From assembly GCF_029167375.1 (NCBI RefSeq), contig NZ_JARFTP010000008.1, positions 111,795-175,794 on the forward strand: a stretch of 64,000 nt of DNA. The letters are read 5' to 3'. The stretch is from Tsukamurella sp. 8F (GTDB taxonomy: Bacteria > Actinomycetota > Actinomycetes > Mycobacteriales > Mycobacteriaceae). Both the position numbers and the translations under genes were made by a program. Numbering within the stretch: position 1 is the stretch's first letter; every line of letters starts with the position of its first letter. The notes beneath the pieces were generated by a model. That model was not told where the DNA came from. It did not search any database and saw nothing but the letters and a program-made list of their open reading frames with translations. Below, one piece after another: positions 1 to 10,736 of the stretch.

Positions 1-3000
1 CGCCGGCACCAGCCGCGGCACATGGCGGCGTCCGGCGCGGTATACGACCTGGTCCTCACCACCCGACCCGTCCGCGTCGGCCTCGGCGCGCAGGTATCCG
101 GCGATCACCCGCTCGGGCACCGACGCGTCGACGTCCAGCAGACCACCCCACGTCTCCGCGTTCTCGAGCGCGAGCGTCCGGCCGAGACCCCACAGTGCCG
201 CGTGCGCGGGATCGGCGGGCTCGCCGTCGACGACGGGCTGCCCGTTGCGCGTGACCAGATGCAGGCGGGCGTGCCCGCCGGCCGCGACCGCGACGGCGAC
301 GGCGCGGGCCGCGTCGAAGAGGGCGCGCGCGGTGTGCTCGGCCGTGGAGGAACCAACCGGACGCGGGGCGAACACGACACGGTCGGCGCGCGCGACCGCG
401 ACCTCGGCGTCGATCCCACCGATCGCGAACAGATCGGTCGACATCGCGGTGCCTCCGAGCGCGTCGGCGAGCTCGGGATCGCCGACGACCAGCCAGGTCG
501 CGGGCGCGGAACGGATCGTCGCGCTGGCGGCCGGTGCCGTCCGCTCGGGCCAGGTCAACTCGTACCGCCAGTCGGCGGGTACCCCGTCGACTATGTCGGC
601 CGTGTCCACGTGCATGCCGGACCGAATGGATCCGGCGGCGGGAGCCGGCAGCCAATGCGGGGTCTGCCGCCAGGGCGTGGCGGGGAGACCGACGACCGGC
701 CGGGGTGCGTCCGGTACGGACGGGTTGGCACCGAGCGCCAGCGCGGCGGCCTCGAGGGCGACCGTGTCGTCCCCGTCTCGCGACAGCGTGGCGATGGTCC
801 GCGCCTCCGGCACCGTGTCGGTGACCGCGCGCAGCAGCGTCGGCTGCGCGCCGATCTCGACGAATGTCGAGAAGCGCTGCGCGGCGGCCTCGATCGCCTG
901 TCGCAGTCGTACCGGCTGCCGCACGTTAGCGGCCCAGTACGCCGCGTCGACGACAGGTGTCTCGGTCTCGTTCACGGTCGAGAAGAACGGCAGCGCCGCG
1001 GGCAGGCTCTCGAGGTCCTCCAGCTCGGCCTGCAGGGGTGCGACGACCGACTGCATCAGAGCCGTATGCGACGCGACCGTCATATCGACCCTGCGCGCGA
1101 ACAGGTTCCGCTCCGCTGCAGCGGCGAGCACGTCGTCGACCGCATCCACCGGGCCGGCGACGGCGATCTGTCGAACCGACGTATACACCGCGATCTCGAC
1201 GCCGTCGTGCCCCGCGATCAGCTGACGCACAACGTCCTCGCCGGCCCCGATCACCGCGACCGCACCCGGCCCGGCCTCGGACATCAGGCGCGCGCGTGCG
1301 CCGATCACGCGGGCACCGTCCTCCTCACGCAGCGCGCCGGCCACGACTGCGGCGGCGACCTCACCCACGGAGTGACCGAGCACGGCCTTGGGCCATATGC
1401 CCCGGGCCGCGAGTGATTCGACGATCGCGAGCTGGAGCCCTAAGATGGCGGGCTGTACCACTGCATCACCCCGCAGCGGTCCGCCGCTCTCCAGGACCGC
1501 CCGCAGGTCCAGCCCGGTGTGGGCGGCCAGTACGGGCGTGAGGCGATCGACCGCACCGGCGAAAACCGGGTCGTCGGCGAGGAGACGGCGGCCCATACCC
1601 GCCCACTGCGATCCCTGGCCTGAGAACACGAACACCGGTGCAGCGCTGCCTATCTCCGGCACCGGCGAGACGCCGTCCCGCTGCTCGCCCGCAGCGAGGG
1701 CGCGGAGCCCGGCCACCGAACCGGCCGCATCGCGCGCGACGACGGCCGCGCCGCGCACGCCGTGGGCACGGCGGGCGAGTTCCACAGCCACCGAGCCGAG
1801 CGGTACGTCCGCCCCGGGGCCCTCGAGCCAGTCCGCAAGGCGGGTCGCCCAGGCGGCGGCGCGCGCCTCGTCGCTCCCGGACACCACGAGTGTGGTGACC
1901 GGGGTCGCGGTAGGAACCGGTGCGTCCGCCCCGACCGGCGCCTGCTCGATGACGGCGTGCGCGTTGGTGCCTCCGAAGCCGAACGACGAGATCCCGGCGC
2001 GCCGCGGGCGGCCTGTGGACGGCCACGGCAGGCGTCCGTCGGTGACCCGCAGGCGCAGCTTGTCGAACGGGATGTGCGGGTTGGGCTCCGAGTAGTGCAG
2101 CGACGCCGGGATCTCGCCCCGCCTCACCGCCAGGACCGCCTTCAGCAGCCCGACGACTCCCGCCGCACCCTCGAGGTGTCCCACATTGGTCTTGACAGAG
2201 CCGATCAGGAGCGGAGCGTCGGCTTTGCGCCCCCGGCCCAGGACGGTCCCCAATGCACGGGCCTCGATCGGGTCGCCGAGCGCGGTGCCTGTGCCGTGGG
2301 CCTCGACGTAGTCGACCTCCCGCGGCGGGACGCCGGCGGCCGCGTAGGCGGCACGCAGCACGTCCATCTGCGCGGCGGGGTTCGGAGCGACGAGCCCGTT
2401 GGAGCGACCGTCCTGATTGACGGCCGACCCGCGTACCACGGCAAGGACGCGGTCTCCGTCGCGCTCGGCATCTGCGAGCCGTTTGAGCACGACGACACCG
2501 CACCCCTCGCCACGCACGAAACCGTCTGCGGCGGCATCGAATGCCCGGCACTCACCGTTCGGGGACAGGGCACCGGAGGCGTCGAAGCCCCCGAAGACGA
2601 CCGGAGACAGGAGCAGATTGACGCCGCCTACCAGAGCGGTCTCCGATTCGCCGGTACGCAGGCTCTGGCAGGCCAGATGCAGTGCGACGAGCGACGACGA
2701 GCACGCGGTGTCGACCGTTAGCGACGGGCCGCGCAGGTCGAGCAGGTACGAAACCCGGTTCGCGATGATGCTCAGCGCGCCACCTGTATTGCTCCACGCG
2801 TCCACGGCAGGCAGATCGGCCGCGCCCAGGAAGGCGTATTCCGAGAGGCAGGCGCCTATGAAGACGCCGGTGCGGGTGTGCCGCAACGAGTCCGGGGCGA
2901 TTCCGGCGTGCTCGAGCGCATCGTGGGCGACCTCGAGAACCAGGCGCTGCTGCGGGTCCATCCGCGAGGCCTCGCGGACGCCGATGTCGAAGTGCTCGGC

Positions 3001-3498
3001 GTCGAAGCCCGCGATGTCGTCGAGCACGCCGCCCCAACGGGTGGTGCCGGCGAGCGCTGCCGCCACCTCGTTGCTGCCGTCGTCCCATGGCGCCCAGCGG
3101 TCCGGGGGCACCTCGCCGATGGCGGTGCGCCCCTCGGCGAGCAGGTCCCAGAATGCGTCCGGCCCGTCGATCCCGCCCGGGAGACGACAGCCGAGGCCCA
3201 CGATCGCGATCGGGGCGTCCGCCGCGGCGACCGGAGCATCAGGCGTGCCGGTCATGGATTCCGTTGCGGCGCCGGTGAAGTACGCCGCAAGCGCGTCGAT
3301 GGTCGGATGCTCCCAGAACTCGACGGGCGAGACCGGGCGACCCAGGCGCTCACCCAGCTCGCCGGACAATACGACGGCGTCCTTCGAACCGACACCGAGA
3401 TCCGTGAGCGGCGCAGAGGGGTCCACGACCGCCGGGTCCGCCCCGAATCGGTCGACGATGTAACCGACCAGCCAGGCCCGCAATTCGTCGGTCGTCAC
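1..3498 (-). CDS. Type I modular polyketide synthase, ACP-KS-AT-(KR...), truncated by the window edge
   Basis: About 1166 codons are visible; the 3' end lies outside the window. It starts at a GTG sharing GTGA with the stop of the upstream PKS. Domains in order: an N-terminal acyl carrier domain with phosphopantetheine Ser near residue 38 (DLGVGSKDA); a ketosynthase with TACSSS near residue 264, EAHGTGT and NVGHLEGAAG; an acyltransferase with [10 protein letters not shown] near 627, GHSVGEVAAA near 707 and VASH near 808. VASH resembles the methylmalonyl-type YASH signature, so a methyl-branched extender is inferred. After the AT the protein goes straight into the structural half of a ketoreductase (LWGLGRTLALE), with no dehydratase. 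It is the last visible gene of the FAAL-PKS-PKS chain. Confidence 0.93.
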   Translation of the reverse strand, partial: MTTDELRAWLVGYIVDRFGADPAVVDPSAPLTDLGVGSKDAVVLSGELGERLGRPVSPVEFWEHPTIDALAAYFTGAATESMTGTPDAPVAAADAPIAIVGLGCRLPGGIDGPDAFWDLLAEGRTAIGEVPPDRWAPWDDGSNEVAAALAGTTRWGGVLDDIAGFDAEHFDIGVREASRMDPQQRLVLEVAHDALEHAGIAPDSLRHTRTGVFIGACLSEYAFLGAADLPAVDAWSNTGGALSIIANRVSYLLDLRGPSLTVDTACSSSLVALHLACQSLRTGESETALVGGVNLLLSPVVFGGFDASGALSPNGECRAFDAAADGFVRGEGCGVVVLKRLADAERDGDRVLAVVRGSAVNQDGRSNGLVAPNPAAQMDVLRAAYAAAGVPPREVDYVEAHGTGTALGDPIEARALGTVLGRGRKADAPLLIGSVKTNVGHLEGAAGVVGLLKAVLAVRRGEIPASLHYSEPNPHIPFDKLRLRVTDGRLPWPSTGRPRRAGISSFGFGGTNAHAVIEQAPVGADAPVPTATPVTTLVVSGSDEARAAAWATRLADWLEGPGADVPLGSVAVELARRAHGVRGAAVVARDAAGSVAGLRALAAGEQRDGVSPVPEIGSAAPVFVFSGQGSQWAGMGRRLLADDPVFAGAVDRLTPVLAAHTGLDLRAVLESGGPLRGDAVVQPAILGLQLAIVESLAARGIWPKAVLGHSVGEVAAAVVAGALREEDGARVIGARARLMSEAGPGAVAVIGAGEDVVRQLIAGHDGVEIAVYTSVRQIAVAGPVDAVDDVLAAAAERNLFARRVDMTVASHTALMQSVVAPLQAELEDLESLPAALPFFSTVNETETPVVDAAYWAANVRQPVRLRQAIEAAAQRFSTFVEIGAQPTLLRAVTDTVPEARTIATLSRDGDDTVALEAAALALGANPSVPDAPRPVVGLPATPWRQTPHWLPAPAAGSIRSGMHVDTADIVDGVPADWRYELTWPERTAPAASATIRSAPATWLVVGDPELADALGGTAMSTDLFAIGGIDAEVAVARADRVVFAPRPVGSSTAEHTARALFDAARAVAVAVAAGGHARLHLVTRNGQPVVDGEPADPAHAALWGLGRTLALENAETWGGLLDVDASVPERVIAGYLRAEADADGSGGEDQVVYRAGRRHVPRLVPA

Positions 3499-6400
3499 AG
3501 GGCGTCCTCCTCTGCGCTCGCGAACAGGCTGTCCAGGAACGCATCTCCGTCGCCCGCGGATTCCTCGGCCGACTCGTCGGCGTCGTGCACGGGCTCCTCG
3601 GCACCGCCGGCTCCGACCCGTTCGGTCAGGTGTGCCGCCAGATCCGCGATCGTCGGGTGGTTCCAGAGCATCGTCACGGACAGCTCGGTCCCTACGAGCT
3701 GCTCGGCGTCACGGCGGATGGACATCGCCATGATCGAGGTCAGGCCGAGCTCCGCGAACGGGCGATCCGCCTCCAGCTCCGAATCGTCGAGGCGCAACTC
3801 GCGAGCGAGGATCGCGCGCAGGCCGTGCTCGAATTCGCTGCGGACCTCGTCCGCAGAACGATCCGCCCACGACGGCGCGTCACCCGCCGGACGGACGGCG
3901 TCGGCCGTCGGCCGCGGAACGAGTATCACGTGCGCGACCTCGAGGCCCTCGGCCCGGTCCCACGCCGCCAGAGCCTCCCGGGGCCGCAGCGGACGGGTAC
4001 CGCGGCGTTCCAGCTCCGCGGCGACCACCGCGGCGTCGGCGCCGAATCCCGTGTCCCTCCAGGCGCCCCAGGCGAGGCTCACCGCTCGGTCACCGGCGGC
4101 GCGGCGGGCGCGGGCGATCGCGTCCAGGTACGCATTGCCGGCCGCGTAAGCGCCCTGGCCCGGGATCCCGTATGCGGCGCCGGCCGAACCGATGAGCTGC
4201 AGGAAGTCCAGCTCGCCGGGCGGAAAAGTCTCCGAGATCGCCTGCGCACCAGCCACCTTCGGCGCGAGGACCCGCCGCGCGCCAGCGGCGTCGAGGGCGG
4301 ATAACAGCGACGCATCCGCGACGCCGGCGGCATGTACGACTCCTCGGACAGGCGGGGCGCCGGCGCGGTCGCGCTCCGCGACAGCGGCCGCGAGCGCGCC
4401 GGGTTCGGCCACGTCGAGCGCCACCGCATCGACGGCGACCCCTCGACGCTCGAGGGCGCGGACCGCGTCGATCCGCACCCGAACGGCGCCCTGGGCACGG
4501 TCCCACTCGGAGCGCGGTGGGAGGCCGGTACGACCGACGAGCACGAGTCGCCGCGCGCCGCGGTCGGCGAGACGCGCGGCGGCGACGAGGCCGATCGCGC
4601 CGAGACCGCCGGTGACGAGGTAGGAGGCATCGGGTCGCAGCGCCGGCGGTGCCGCAGCGGGGCCCTCGGCGGTCACGATCCCAGCGACCTCGAGGCGTCC
4701 ATCGCGGAGCCGGATCGGCTCGCGGCTCGAGCCTCCTGTCGCGTGATCGACGTCGGCCGAGTAGTCGCCGCCGTCCGCGGGAAGGTCCAGGACGCCGCCC
4801 CAGCGCTCGGGGTACTCGGCGGCGGCGACGCCGGCCAGCCCCCACAGCACGCCCTCCGCGGCGTCGCCGGTTCCGTCCGCCACACCGCGGGTGATCAGCC
4901 AGAGGGGCGCCGCGGACTCGCGCCCGGCGAGTGCTGCGACCTCTGTGGCCATACGCGTCGCGGCGTCCAGATCGCTCTCGCCCTCGCGCCGGGCCGCCCG
5001 GTAGATCACCGGGGTCGCGCCCGTGGATTCAGGCTCCCACACCGTCCAGTCGCGGACGTGCACGATCTCCTCGGGAACGGCGTCGCGCTCGGAGTCGGCG
5101 GGTTCGATTGCGGCGTAGCGGACCCCGCGTATGGTCCCGTAGCGAGATCCCGCCCCGTCGAAGAGGTCGACGTCTACGACCAGCTGCTCGCCCGCACGTC
5201 GGCGCGCGACGACGGTGCCCCGCTCGGCAGGGTCGGCAGCCAGTGTCACGGATTCGACGGCCTCGGGCACGAGCAGGCGCGGGTCCTCGTCGACGAGGCG
5301 CGCGAGAGTCGCGGCCGCGTCGAGCACGGCGTCTCCGGAACCCGCGATGTCGGCGGATACGACTCCCTCCGCGTGGCGAAGCGTGGTGGCACGCCACGAG
5401 TAGGCGGTCCCCTCGACACCCCACCCGCGCGCGAGTTCCTCGAGCCGCCGCGCCAGATCCGGTGCATCTGCGAGGCCGGTTACGACGAGCGGCACGTTGT
5501 CCGGCGCTCCCAGGCGCCCCGCGATGTTGCGGGCGGCACCCTCGACGGCGAGTGAGATCGCGCCGTCGGAAGCCGTGACCTGCAGCGTCGCAGGAGCGTT
5601 CGCGGGCACCGGGCGTTCGAGCCGCACGTCCTCGACACCGAGGGCCCCGGCCTCCCCGGCTGCGGTCGCGAGCGTGCGCAGGAGCACGGACAGCGGCACC
5701 ACGTCGGCGCCGTGGATGCGGTGCTCACCCGGGTAGGGACGAGCAGCGGGCGAGAAGCGCGCACGCCACAGCACCGCCGGCCGGTCACCGGCGAGTCGCA
5801 CGGGGTCGCCCAGCAATGTCCCGGGTCGCGCGGAGAATCCCGCCTCGGAACGGGACTCGACCGACTCCACCCAATGTCGGGTGTGGTGCCACGGCGTGGT
5901 CGGCAGGTCGATGTGCGGCCCCTGCCGCGTCCCCTTGGGCACGGGTGCGACGGTGGCCAAAGCCGTGTGGAAATCCAGGACCTCGTCGCCGTCGCGCGAC
6001 AGGGTGCCGAGCGTCCGATGCCCGTCGTTGCCGAGCGTGTCGTCGATCGAGTAGGTGAGTATGGGGTGGGGAGAGACCTCTACGAACGTGCCGTGCCGCT
6101 CGCGTGCGGCGCCCGCAGCGTCGGCGAATCGCACCGGTCGGCGTAGGTTGTCCGCCCAGTACGCGGCATCGAACACCGGCGCGGTCTGCCCCGGCTGCAC
6201 CGTCGAATACACCGGGATACGCGGCGCCCGCGGCGAGATCGACGCAAGCTCCGCACGCAACTCACCCAGAATCGGATCCACCGTCGCATGATGCGACGCC
6301 ACATCCACCTCCACCCGACGCGCCAACAGATTCCGCCCCGTCACCTCAGCGACCACAGCATCCACCTGCCCCGGCGCACCCGCCACCACTGTCTGCCGCG

Positions 6401-8744
6401 GAGACGCGACCACGGCAACGGACACTCCCTCGAAGCGTGCGATGAGGTGTTCCGCCTCTGCGGCGTCGAGCTCGAGCAACGCCATCGCACCCTGACCCGA
6501 CAACTCCCGCCGCATCAACCGCGACCGCGTCGCAATCACCGTCAACCCATCCCGCACCGACAAACCACCCGACACGACAGCAGCCGCAACCTCACCCATC
6601 GAATGACCGACCACCGCATCCGGCTCCACACCATGCGCACGCCACAACGCCACCAACGCCAACTGCACACCCACCAACACCGGCTGAATCCGATCGATAC
6701 CCACCACCGGCTCACCCGACTCCAACACCCCACGCAACGAGAAACCCACCACCGCAACAAAATCCACATCGATCTCATCCACAGCAGCACCAAACGCCGG
6801 CTCCGCCACCAACAACGACCGACCCATCCCAGCCCACTGCGAACCCTGACCCGAGAACACGAACACCACACCGGGGTCCACGGGGTCGAGCGGCGCGACG
6901 ACGCCGGGGGCGGACGTGCCCGCCGCAAGGGCGCGCAGACCCGCCACCGCGCCGGCCACGTCGCGCGCGACGACGGAGCCCGCATAGCGGCCGCGCGAAC
7001 GTCGGGTGGCGAGCTCGAGAGCCACATCGGCCGGTGTCGCATCGGCGTTCGCAAGCCAGTCGGCGAGCCGGGCCGCCGTTGCCGCCACGCGAGCTCGGGA
7101 GGCTCCTGTCACGGCGAGCCGCGCCGGTCCCTCATTGCTCTCGTGCCGTGCCGTGGGCCCTACGGTAGGCGCCTGCTCGAGCACGACGTGTGCGTTGGTG
7201 CCGCCGAACCCGAACGCGGATACGCCCGCCCTCCGGGCACGGCCGGACTCCGGCCAGGGGGTCGGCTCCGCCACCACGCGCAGGCGGTGCTCGGCGAAAG
7301 GGATATGCGGATTGGGCTGCGAGAAACCGGGATTCGCGGGGATCTCGCCGCTGCGGATCGCGAGCACGGCCTTGATCAGGCCCGCGATCCCGGCTGCCGC
7401 CTCGAGGTGGCCGAGCTGGGTCTTGACCGCGGACAACAGCAGGGGCGCCTCCGCGCGGCGGCCACGGCCGAGCACCGTGCCCAGCGCACGGGCCTCGATC
7501 GGGTCGCCGAGCAGCGTCCCGGTCCCGTGTGCCTCGACGAGATCGACGTCGCGTGGGGCGATCCCCGCGTCGGCGTAGGCGTCGCGCAGGACCGCCATCT
7601 GCGCGGCCGGGTTCGGTGCCAGGAGGCCGTTGGAGCGACCGTCCTGGTTGACCGCCGAGCCCCGGATCACCGCGAGCACGCGGTCACCGTCGCGTACGGC
7701 ATCCGAAAGACGCTTGAGCACGACGACACCCGCGCCCTCGCCGCGGACGTAGCCGTCCGCCGCCGCGTCGAATGCGTGACAGCGGCCGGTCGGCGACATG
7801 GCGCCGAGCGCATCGAAACTACGTGTGACCGCAGGTGAGAGCAGAAGGTTCACTCCGCCCGCCAGAGCGAGGTCGGTCTCACCGGAACGCAGACTGCGCA
7901 CGGCCATATGCACCGCGACCAATGACGACGAGCACGCGGTGTCGACGGTGACGGACGGGCCGCGCAGGTCGAACGTGTAGGACACCCGGTTCGCGATCAC
8001 GCTGCCGGCTGCGCCGGTCCCCGACCAGCCGTCCACGCGACTCAGCTCGCTCGCCACGAGGTAGCCGTATTCGGTGGCGCAGGCGCCGGCATACACGCCG
8101 GTGCGGCTGTGCCGCAACGACCCCGGAACGATTCCGGCGTGCTCCAGAGCCTCGTGTACGACCTCGAGCAGCAGGCGCTGCTGAGGATCCATGCGGGCGG
8201 CCTCGCTCGGCGAGACATCGAAATGCTCGGCGTCGAAGCCCGCGATGTCGTCGAGGAAGGCACCGTGCCGCGTGGTCGCGGCGAGGGCTCCCGCCGACTC
8301 GGGGGTGTCCGCGACGAACGGCTCCCAGCGGCCGTCAGGCACCTCGCCGACCGCGACCCGACCGGAGGTGAGCAGGTCCCAGTAGGCGTCGGGGCCGTCC
8401 GCGCCACCCGGGAACCGGCAACCCAGCCCGACGATCGCGACGGCCTCGTCGGCCGATGCGTGCTGCGCAAGGCGCACATGTCCGACACCGTCGGGTGCCG
8501 GCGGCGAGGAGAGCGCAGAAGCGAGCCCGTTGACAGTCGGGTTCTCGAACAGCTCGGCCGGCGACACCGTGCGTCCCAGCAGCTCGGAGAGCTCACCCGA
8601 CAGCACGACAGCGTCGGTGGAGCCGAGGCCGAGGTCGCGCACCGGTGCGTCGAGATCGAGATCCTCAGGGTCCGCGCCGACAACGTCGACCAGGTAATCG
8701 GTCAGCCAGCGCCGCAGGGCATCCTCGCCTGCGACGGCGGTCAT
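3495..8744 (-). CDS. Type I modular polyketide synthase, ACP-KS-AT-DH-KR-ACP
   Basis: A complete 1749-residue PKS. Domains in order: N-terminal ACP (GLGSTDAV); KS with TACSSS near residue 269, EAHGTGT and [11 protein letters not shown] with [16 protein letters not shown] near 713 and VASH near 816 (methylmalonyl-like); dehydratase with the HxxxGxxxxP motif [10 protein letters not shown] near 1006; KR with GGLGAIG near 1378 and YAAGN near 1530; C-terminal ACP with Ser near 1667 (ELGLTSIMA). No enoylreductase is seen. An N-terminal ACP behind a FAAL resembles mycobacterial PpsA-type loading, where the FAAL charges the ACP with an acyl-adenylate. The ATG overlaps the FAAL stop (ATGA). Codon use inside the AT differs sharply from the rest of the gene. 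Confidence 0.95.
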   Translation of the reverse strand: MTAVAGEDALRRWLTDYLVDVVGADPEDLDLDAPVRDLGLGSTDAVVLSGELSELLGRTVSPAELFENPTVNGLASALSSPPAPDGVGHVRLAQHASADEAVAIVGLGCRFPGGADGPDAYWDLLTSGRVAVGEVPDGRWEPFVADTPESAGALAATTRHGAFLDDIAGFDAEHFDVSPSEAARMDPQQRLLLEVVHEALEHAGIVPGSLRHSRTGVYAGACATEYGYLVASELSRVDGWSGTGAAGSVIANRVSYTFDLRGPSVTVDTACSSSLVAVHMAVRSLRSGETDLALAGGVNLLLSPAVTRSFDALGAMSPTGRCHAFDAAADGYVRGEGAGVVVLKRLSDAVRDGDRVLAVIRGSAVNQDGRSNGLLAPNPAAQMAVLRDAYADAGIAPRDVDLVEAHGTGTLLGDPIEARALGTVLGRGRRAEAPLLLSAVKTQLGHLEAAAGIAGLIKAVLAIRSGEIPANPGFSQPNPHIPFAEHRLRVVAEPTPWPESGRARRAGVSAFGFGGTNAHVVLEQAPTVGPTARHESNEGPARLAVTGASRARVAATAARLADWLANADATPADVALELATRRSRGRYAGSVVARDVAGAVAGLRALAAGTSAPGVVAPLDPVDPGVVFVFSGQGSQWAGMGRSLLVAEPAFGAAVDEIDVDFVAVVGFSLRGVLESGEPVVGIDRIQPVLVGVQLALVALWRAHGVEPDAVVGHSMGEVAAAVVSGGLSVRDGLTVIATRSRLMRRELSGQGAMALLELDAAEAEHLIARFEGVSVAVVASPRQTVVAGAPGQVDAVVAEVTGRNLLARRVEVDVASHHATVDPILGELRAELASISPRAPRIPVYSTVQPGQTAPVFDAAYWADNLRRPVRFADAAGAARERHGTFVEVSPHPILTYSIDDTLGNDGHRTLGTLSRDGDEVLDFHTALATVAPVPKGTRQGPHIDLPTTPWHHTRHWVESVESRSEAGFSARPGTLLGDPVRLAGDRPAVLWRARFSPAARPYPGEHRIHGADVVPLSVLLRTLATAAGEAGALGVEDVRLERPVPANAPATLQVTASDGAISLAVEGAARNIAGRLGAPDNVPLVVTGLADAPDLARRLEELARGWGVEGTAYSWRATTLRHAEGVVSADIAGSGDAVLDAAATLARLVDEDPRLLVPEAVESVTLAADPAERGTVVARRRAGEQLVVDVDLFDGAGSRYGTIRGVRYAAIEPADSERDAVPEEIVHVRDWTVWEPESTGATPVIYRAARREGESDLDAATRMATEVAALAGRESAAPLWLITRGVADGTGDAAEGVLWGLAGVAAAEYPERWGGVLDLPADGGDYSADVDHATGGSSREPIRLRDGRLEVAGIVTAEGPAAAPPALRPDASYLVTGGLGAIGLVAAARLADRGARRLVLVGRTGLPPRSEWDRAQGAVRVRIDAVRALERRGVAVDAVALDVAEPGALAAAVAERDRAGAPPVRGVVHAAGVADASLLSALDAAGARRVLAPKVAGAQAISETFPPGELDFLQLIGSAGAAYGIPGQGAYAAGNAYLDAIARARRAAGDRAVSLAWGAWRDTGFGADAAVVAAELERRGTRPLRPREALAAWDRAEGLEVAHVILVPRPTADAVRPAGDAPSWADRSADEVRSEFEHGLRAILARELRLDDSELEADRPFAELGLTSIMAMSIRRDAEQLVGTELSVTMLWNHPTIADLAAHLTERVGAGGAEEPVHDADESAEESAGDGDAFLDSLFASAEEDAL
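6195..6870 (-). other. Codon-usage mosaic block within the AT domain
   Basis: On the coding strand the AT core switches to NNG/NNT codons. From about 6840 to 6495 all 12 leucines I read are TTG and all six aspartates are GAT, whereas the gene otherwise uses CTG/CTC and GAC. A second stretch, about 6195-6395, shows the same bias; 6395-6480 between them looks normal. The reading frame and catalytic motifs are intact. Recombination with, or domain replacement from, a foreign PKS is inferred. Confidence 0.7.
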
Positions 8745-10516
8745 CCGTCCTCGCCCAGCCGCTGGAAGCCGCCCGTGCGGTAGGTCTCGGCGGTCTCGCG
8801 ACGGCGGGTCTTGCCGCTGGTGGTGATCGGGATCGCGCCCTGCGGCACGAGCACGATGTCCGCCGCCCGCAGGGTGTGGGCACGGGACACCGCGGACGCG
8901 ACGGCGCGGCGCGTCTGCTGGACGTGCTCTGCGATCTCCTGCGGGTCCGTCGGGAGCTTCCGCAGCTCGGCGACGACGACGAGTTGCTCGGTGTCGCTGC
9001 CGGGGACCGAGATGGCGGCGGTGCGCGCGCCGGTGATGGACGTGACGGTGGACTCGATGTCGTCCGGGTAGTGGTTGCGGCCGTCGATGATGATCAGATC
9101 CTTGATCCGACCGACCATGAACAGCTCGCCGCCGGATATGACACCCAGGTCACCGGTGCGCATCCAGGGGCCCTCGGGCGTACCCGACTCGGTCTGCGCC
9201 AGCTTCGCGTCGAACACCTCGGCGGTGCGCGTCGGGTTGTTCCAGTACCCGGCCGCCACGTTGGCGCCGTGCACCCAGATCTCGCCGACCCGTTCGTCCG
9301 GGCAGACCTCGAAGCTCTCGGTGTCGACGACCCGGAAGACGGTACTGCGCTGGTGGCCCAGCCCCACCTGCTCCGAACCGCCCTCGCCCTCGACGCGCAG
9401 CGCGTAGCCCGCTGCGAGCTTCTCGTAGTCGAAGCGCACGATCGGCAGCGACGTGCCGGGCTCGAGCGACGCGACATACAGGGTCGCCTCGGCCAGGCCG
9501 TAGGCCGGCAACTGCACACCGTCGCGCAGCCCGGCAGCGGCGAACCGCTCGTTGAACCGGCGCACGGTGGCGGGCTGGACGCGCTCAGCCGCGTTCATGA
9601 TCCCGTGCACGCCCGCGAGCGTCAGCCCCTCCAGGTCGGCCTCGCTCGTACGGCGCGCGGCGAGATCGAAAGCGAAGTTGGGCGCCGCCGAGTGCGCCCC
9701 CGGGTACTCGGCGAGCAGACGGATCCATCGGGAGGGCTTCTGAAGGAACGACAGGGGGCTGGTGAGGACACCGTGCCGGCCGGTGGCGACGGGCGCCATG
9801 ATGCCCAGCATCAGGCCCAGATCGTGGAAGAACGGCAGCCAGGACACCAGCGTGGTGCCCTCCGGCGGGTAGCCGCCGACGTCGGCGAACTGGTCGGCGG
9901 CTATCTGCGCGACGTTGACCGCGATGTTCTCGTGCCCGACGGCGACGCCGGACGGCGTGCCCGTCGACCCCGACGTGTACTGCAGGAGCGCCAGCTTCGC
10001 GGCGGGCCGGTCGATCTCGTACGGGGCGGGCTCGTCGGTGTAGTCGAGCGCGTCGACCTCCACGACTGCGGGACGGACCCCGGTCGCAGCATTCACCGAC
10101 GGCATCACGTCGCCCACCGCTGCCGTGGTGGTCAGGATCGCGGCGGCGGCGCAGTCGGCGAGCACCGACGAGACGCGCTCGTCGTGCGCGCCGAACATCG
10201 GCACCGACAGCGGCACAGCGACCATGCCCGCCTCGAGCGCGCCGAGGAAGCCGACCACGTAGTCCATCGACTGCGGCGCCAGGATCGCGACGCGGTCGCC
10301 GATTCCGCCGTGTCGGCGCAGCTCGCCGGCCACCACCCGCACGCGGGTGTAGAGCTCCGACCACGTCAACGTCTCCGCGTAGCCGTCCGGGTCGAGGTCG
10401 TAGTCCACGAACGTGAACGCCTGCGCCTCCGGCTCCGCGGCGGCACGCCGCTCCAGCACGACGGGGATGAGGGAGTCAGCGATGTGCTGGGAGTTCGACT
10501 GCTGGGGATTCGACAC
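8741..10516 (-). CDS. Fatty-acyl-AMP ligase (FAAL, FadD26/FadD32-like)
   Basis: A protein of about 591 residues of the acyl-adenylate-forming family. It carries the AMP-binding loop YTSGSTGTPSG near residue 176, RTGDLG near 455, and the GRNHYPDDIE segment near 476 that is typical of mycobacterial FAALs, plus a C-terminal SGKTRRRE tail. FAALs activate fatty acids as acyl-AMP and pass them to an ACP rather than to CoA; here the obvious acceptor is the N-terminal ACP of the PKS encoded next. The GTG at 10516 was chosen because GGAAGG lies 9 nt upstream; another GTG 63 nt further upstream is possible. It overlaps the PKS start by 4 nt, suggesting translational coupling. Confidence 0.93.
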   Translation of the reverse strand: MSNPQQSNSQHIADSLIPVVLERRAAAEPEAQAFTFVDYDLDPDGYAETLTWSELYTRVRVVAGELRRHGGIGDRVAILAPQSMDYVVGFLGALEAGMVAVPLSVPMFGAHDERVSSVLADCAAAAILTTTAAVGDVMPSVNAATGVRPAVVEVDALDYTDEPAPYEIDRPAAKLALLQYTSGSTGTPSGVAVGHENIAVNVAQIAADQFADVGGYPPEGTTLVSWLPFFHDLGLMLGIMAPVATGRHGVLTSPLSFLQKPSRWIRLLAEYPGAHSAAPNFAFDLAARRTSEADLEGLTLAGVHGIMNAAERVQPATVRRFNERFAAAGLRDGVQLPAYGLAEATLYVASLEPGTSLPIVRFDYEKLAAGYALRVEGEGGSEQVGLGHQRSTVFRVVDTESFEVCPDERVGEIWVHGANVAAGYWNNPTRTAEVFDAKLAQTESGTPEGPWMRTGDLGVISGGELFMVGRIKDLIIIDGRNHYPDDIESTVTSITGARTAAISVPGSDTEQLVVVAELRKLPTDPQEIAEHVQQTRRAVASAVSRAHTLRAADIVLVPQGAIPITTSGKTRRRETAETYRTGGFQRLGEDG

Positions 10517-10736
10517 AGGAGTCCGCCTTCCGTTCGGGTGACGTGGGCCGCCGGCGCTCGGGCGGGGCTGGCACGCCACGTGACCGGCGCTCGTCGGCCG
10601 GTCCTTTCTGCCGCATGAATTGCAAGCAGTATGTCACGTATCGGACATTGATAAAAGAATCTCTTCCCATACCGGACGTGGGTTGTATTAACCGGCCCGG
10701 GCGTTCACGGGCCGCCACCCTGGCCGGAGCGTGCTG
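10517..10736. other. AT-rich intergenic region upstream of the FAAL gene
   Basis: This 220-base gap separates the thioesterase 3' end from the FAAL start. It contains an unusually AT-rich segment (about 10610-10690) in otherwise GC-rich DNA and is the likely promoter region of the FAAL-PKS-PKS operon. I see no clear palindromic operator and no convincing gene in it. Confidence 0.4.

Noticed and set aside
22..1416. Long plus-strand open frame across the partial PKS
   Set aside because: It is antisense to an intact PKS frame with KS and AT motifs; its product is Arg/Gly-rich with no family features.
6288..7838. 516-codon plus-strand open frame in the complete PKS
   Set aside because: Antisense to the KS-AT region. 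Its His/Arg/Thr-rich product arises from the odd codon use of the AT block.
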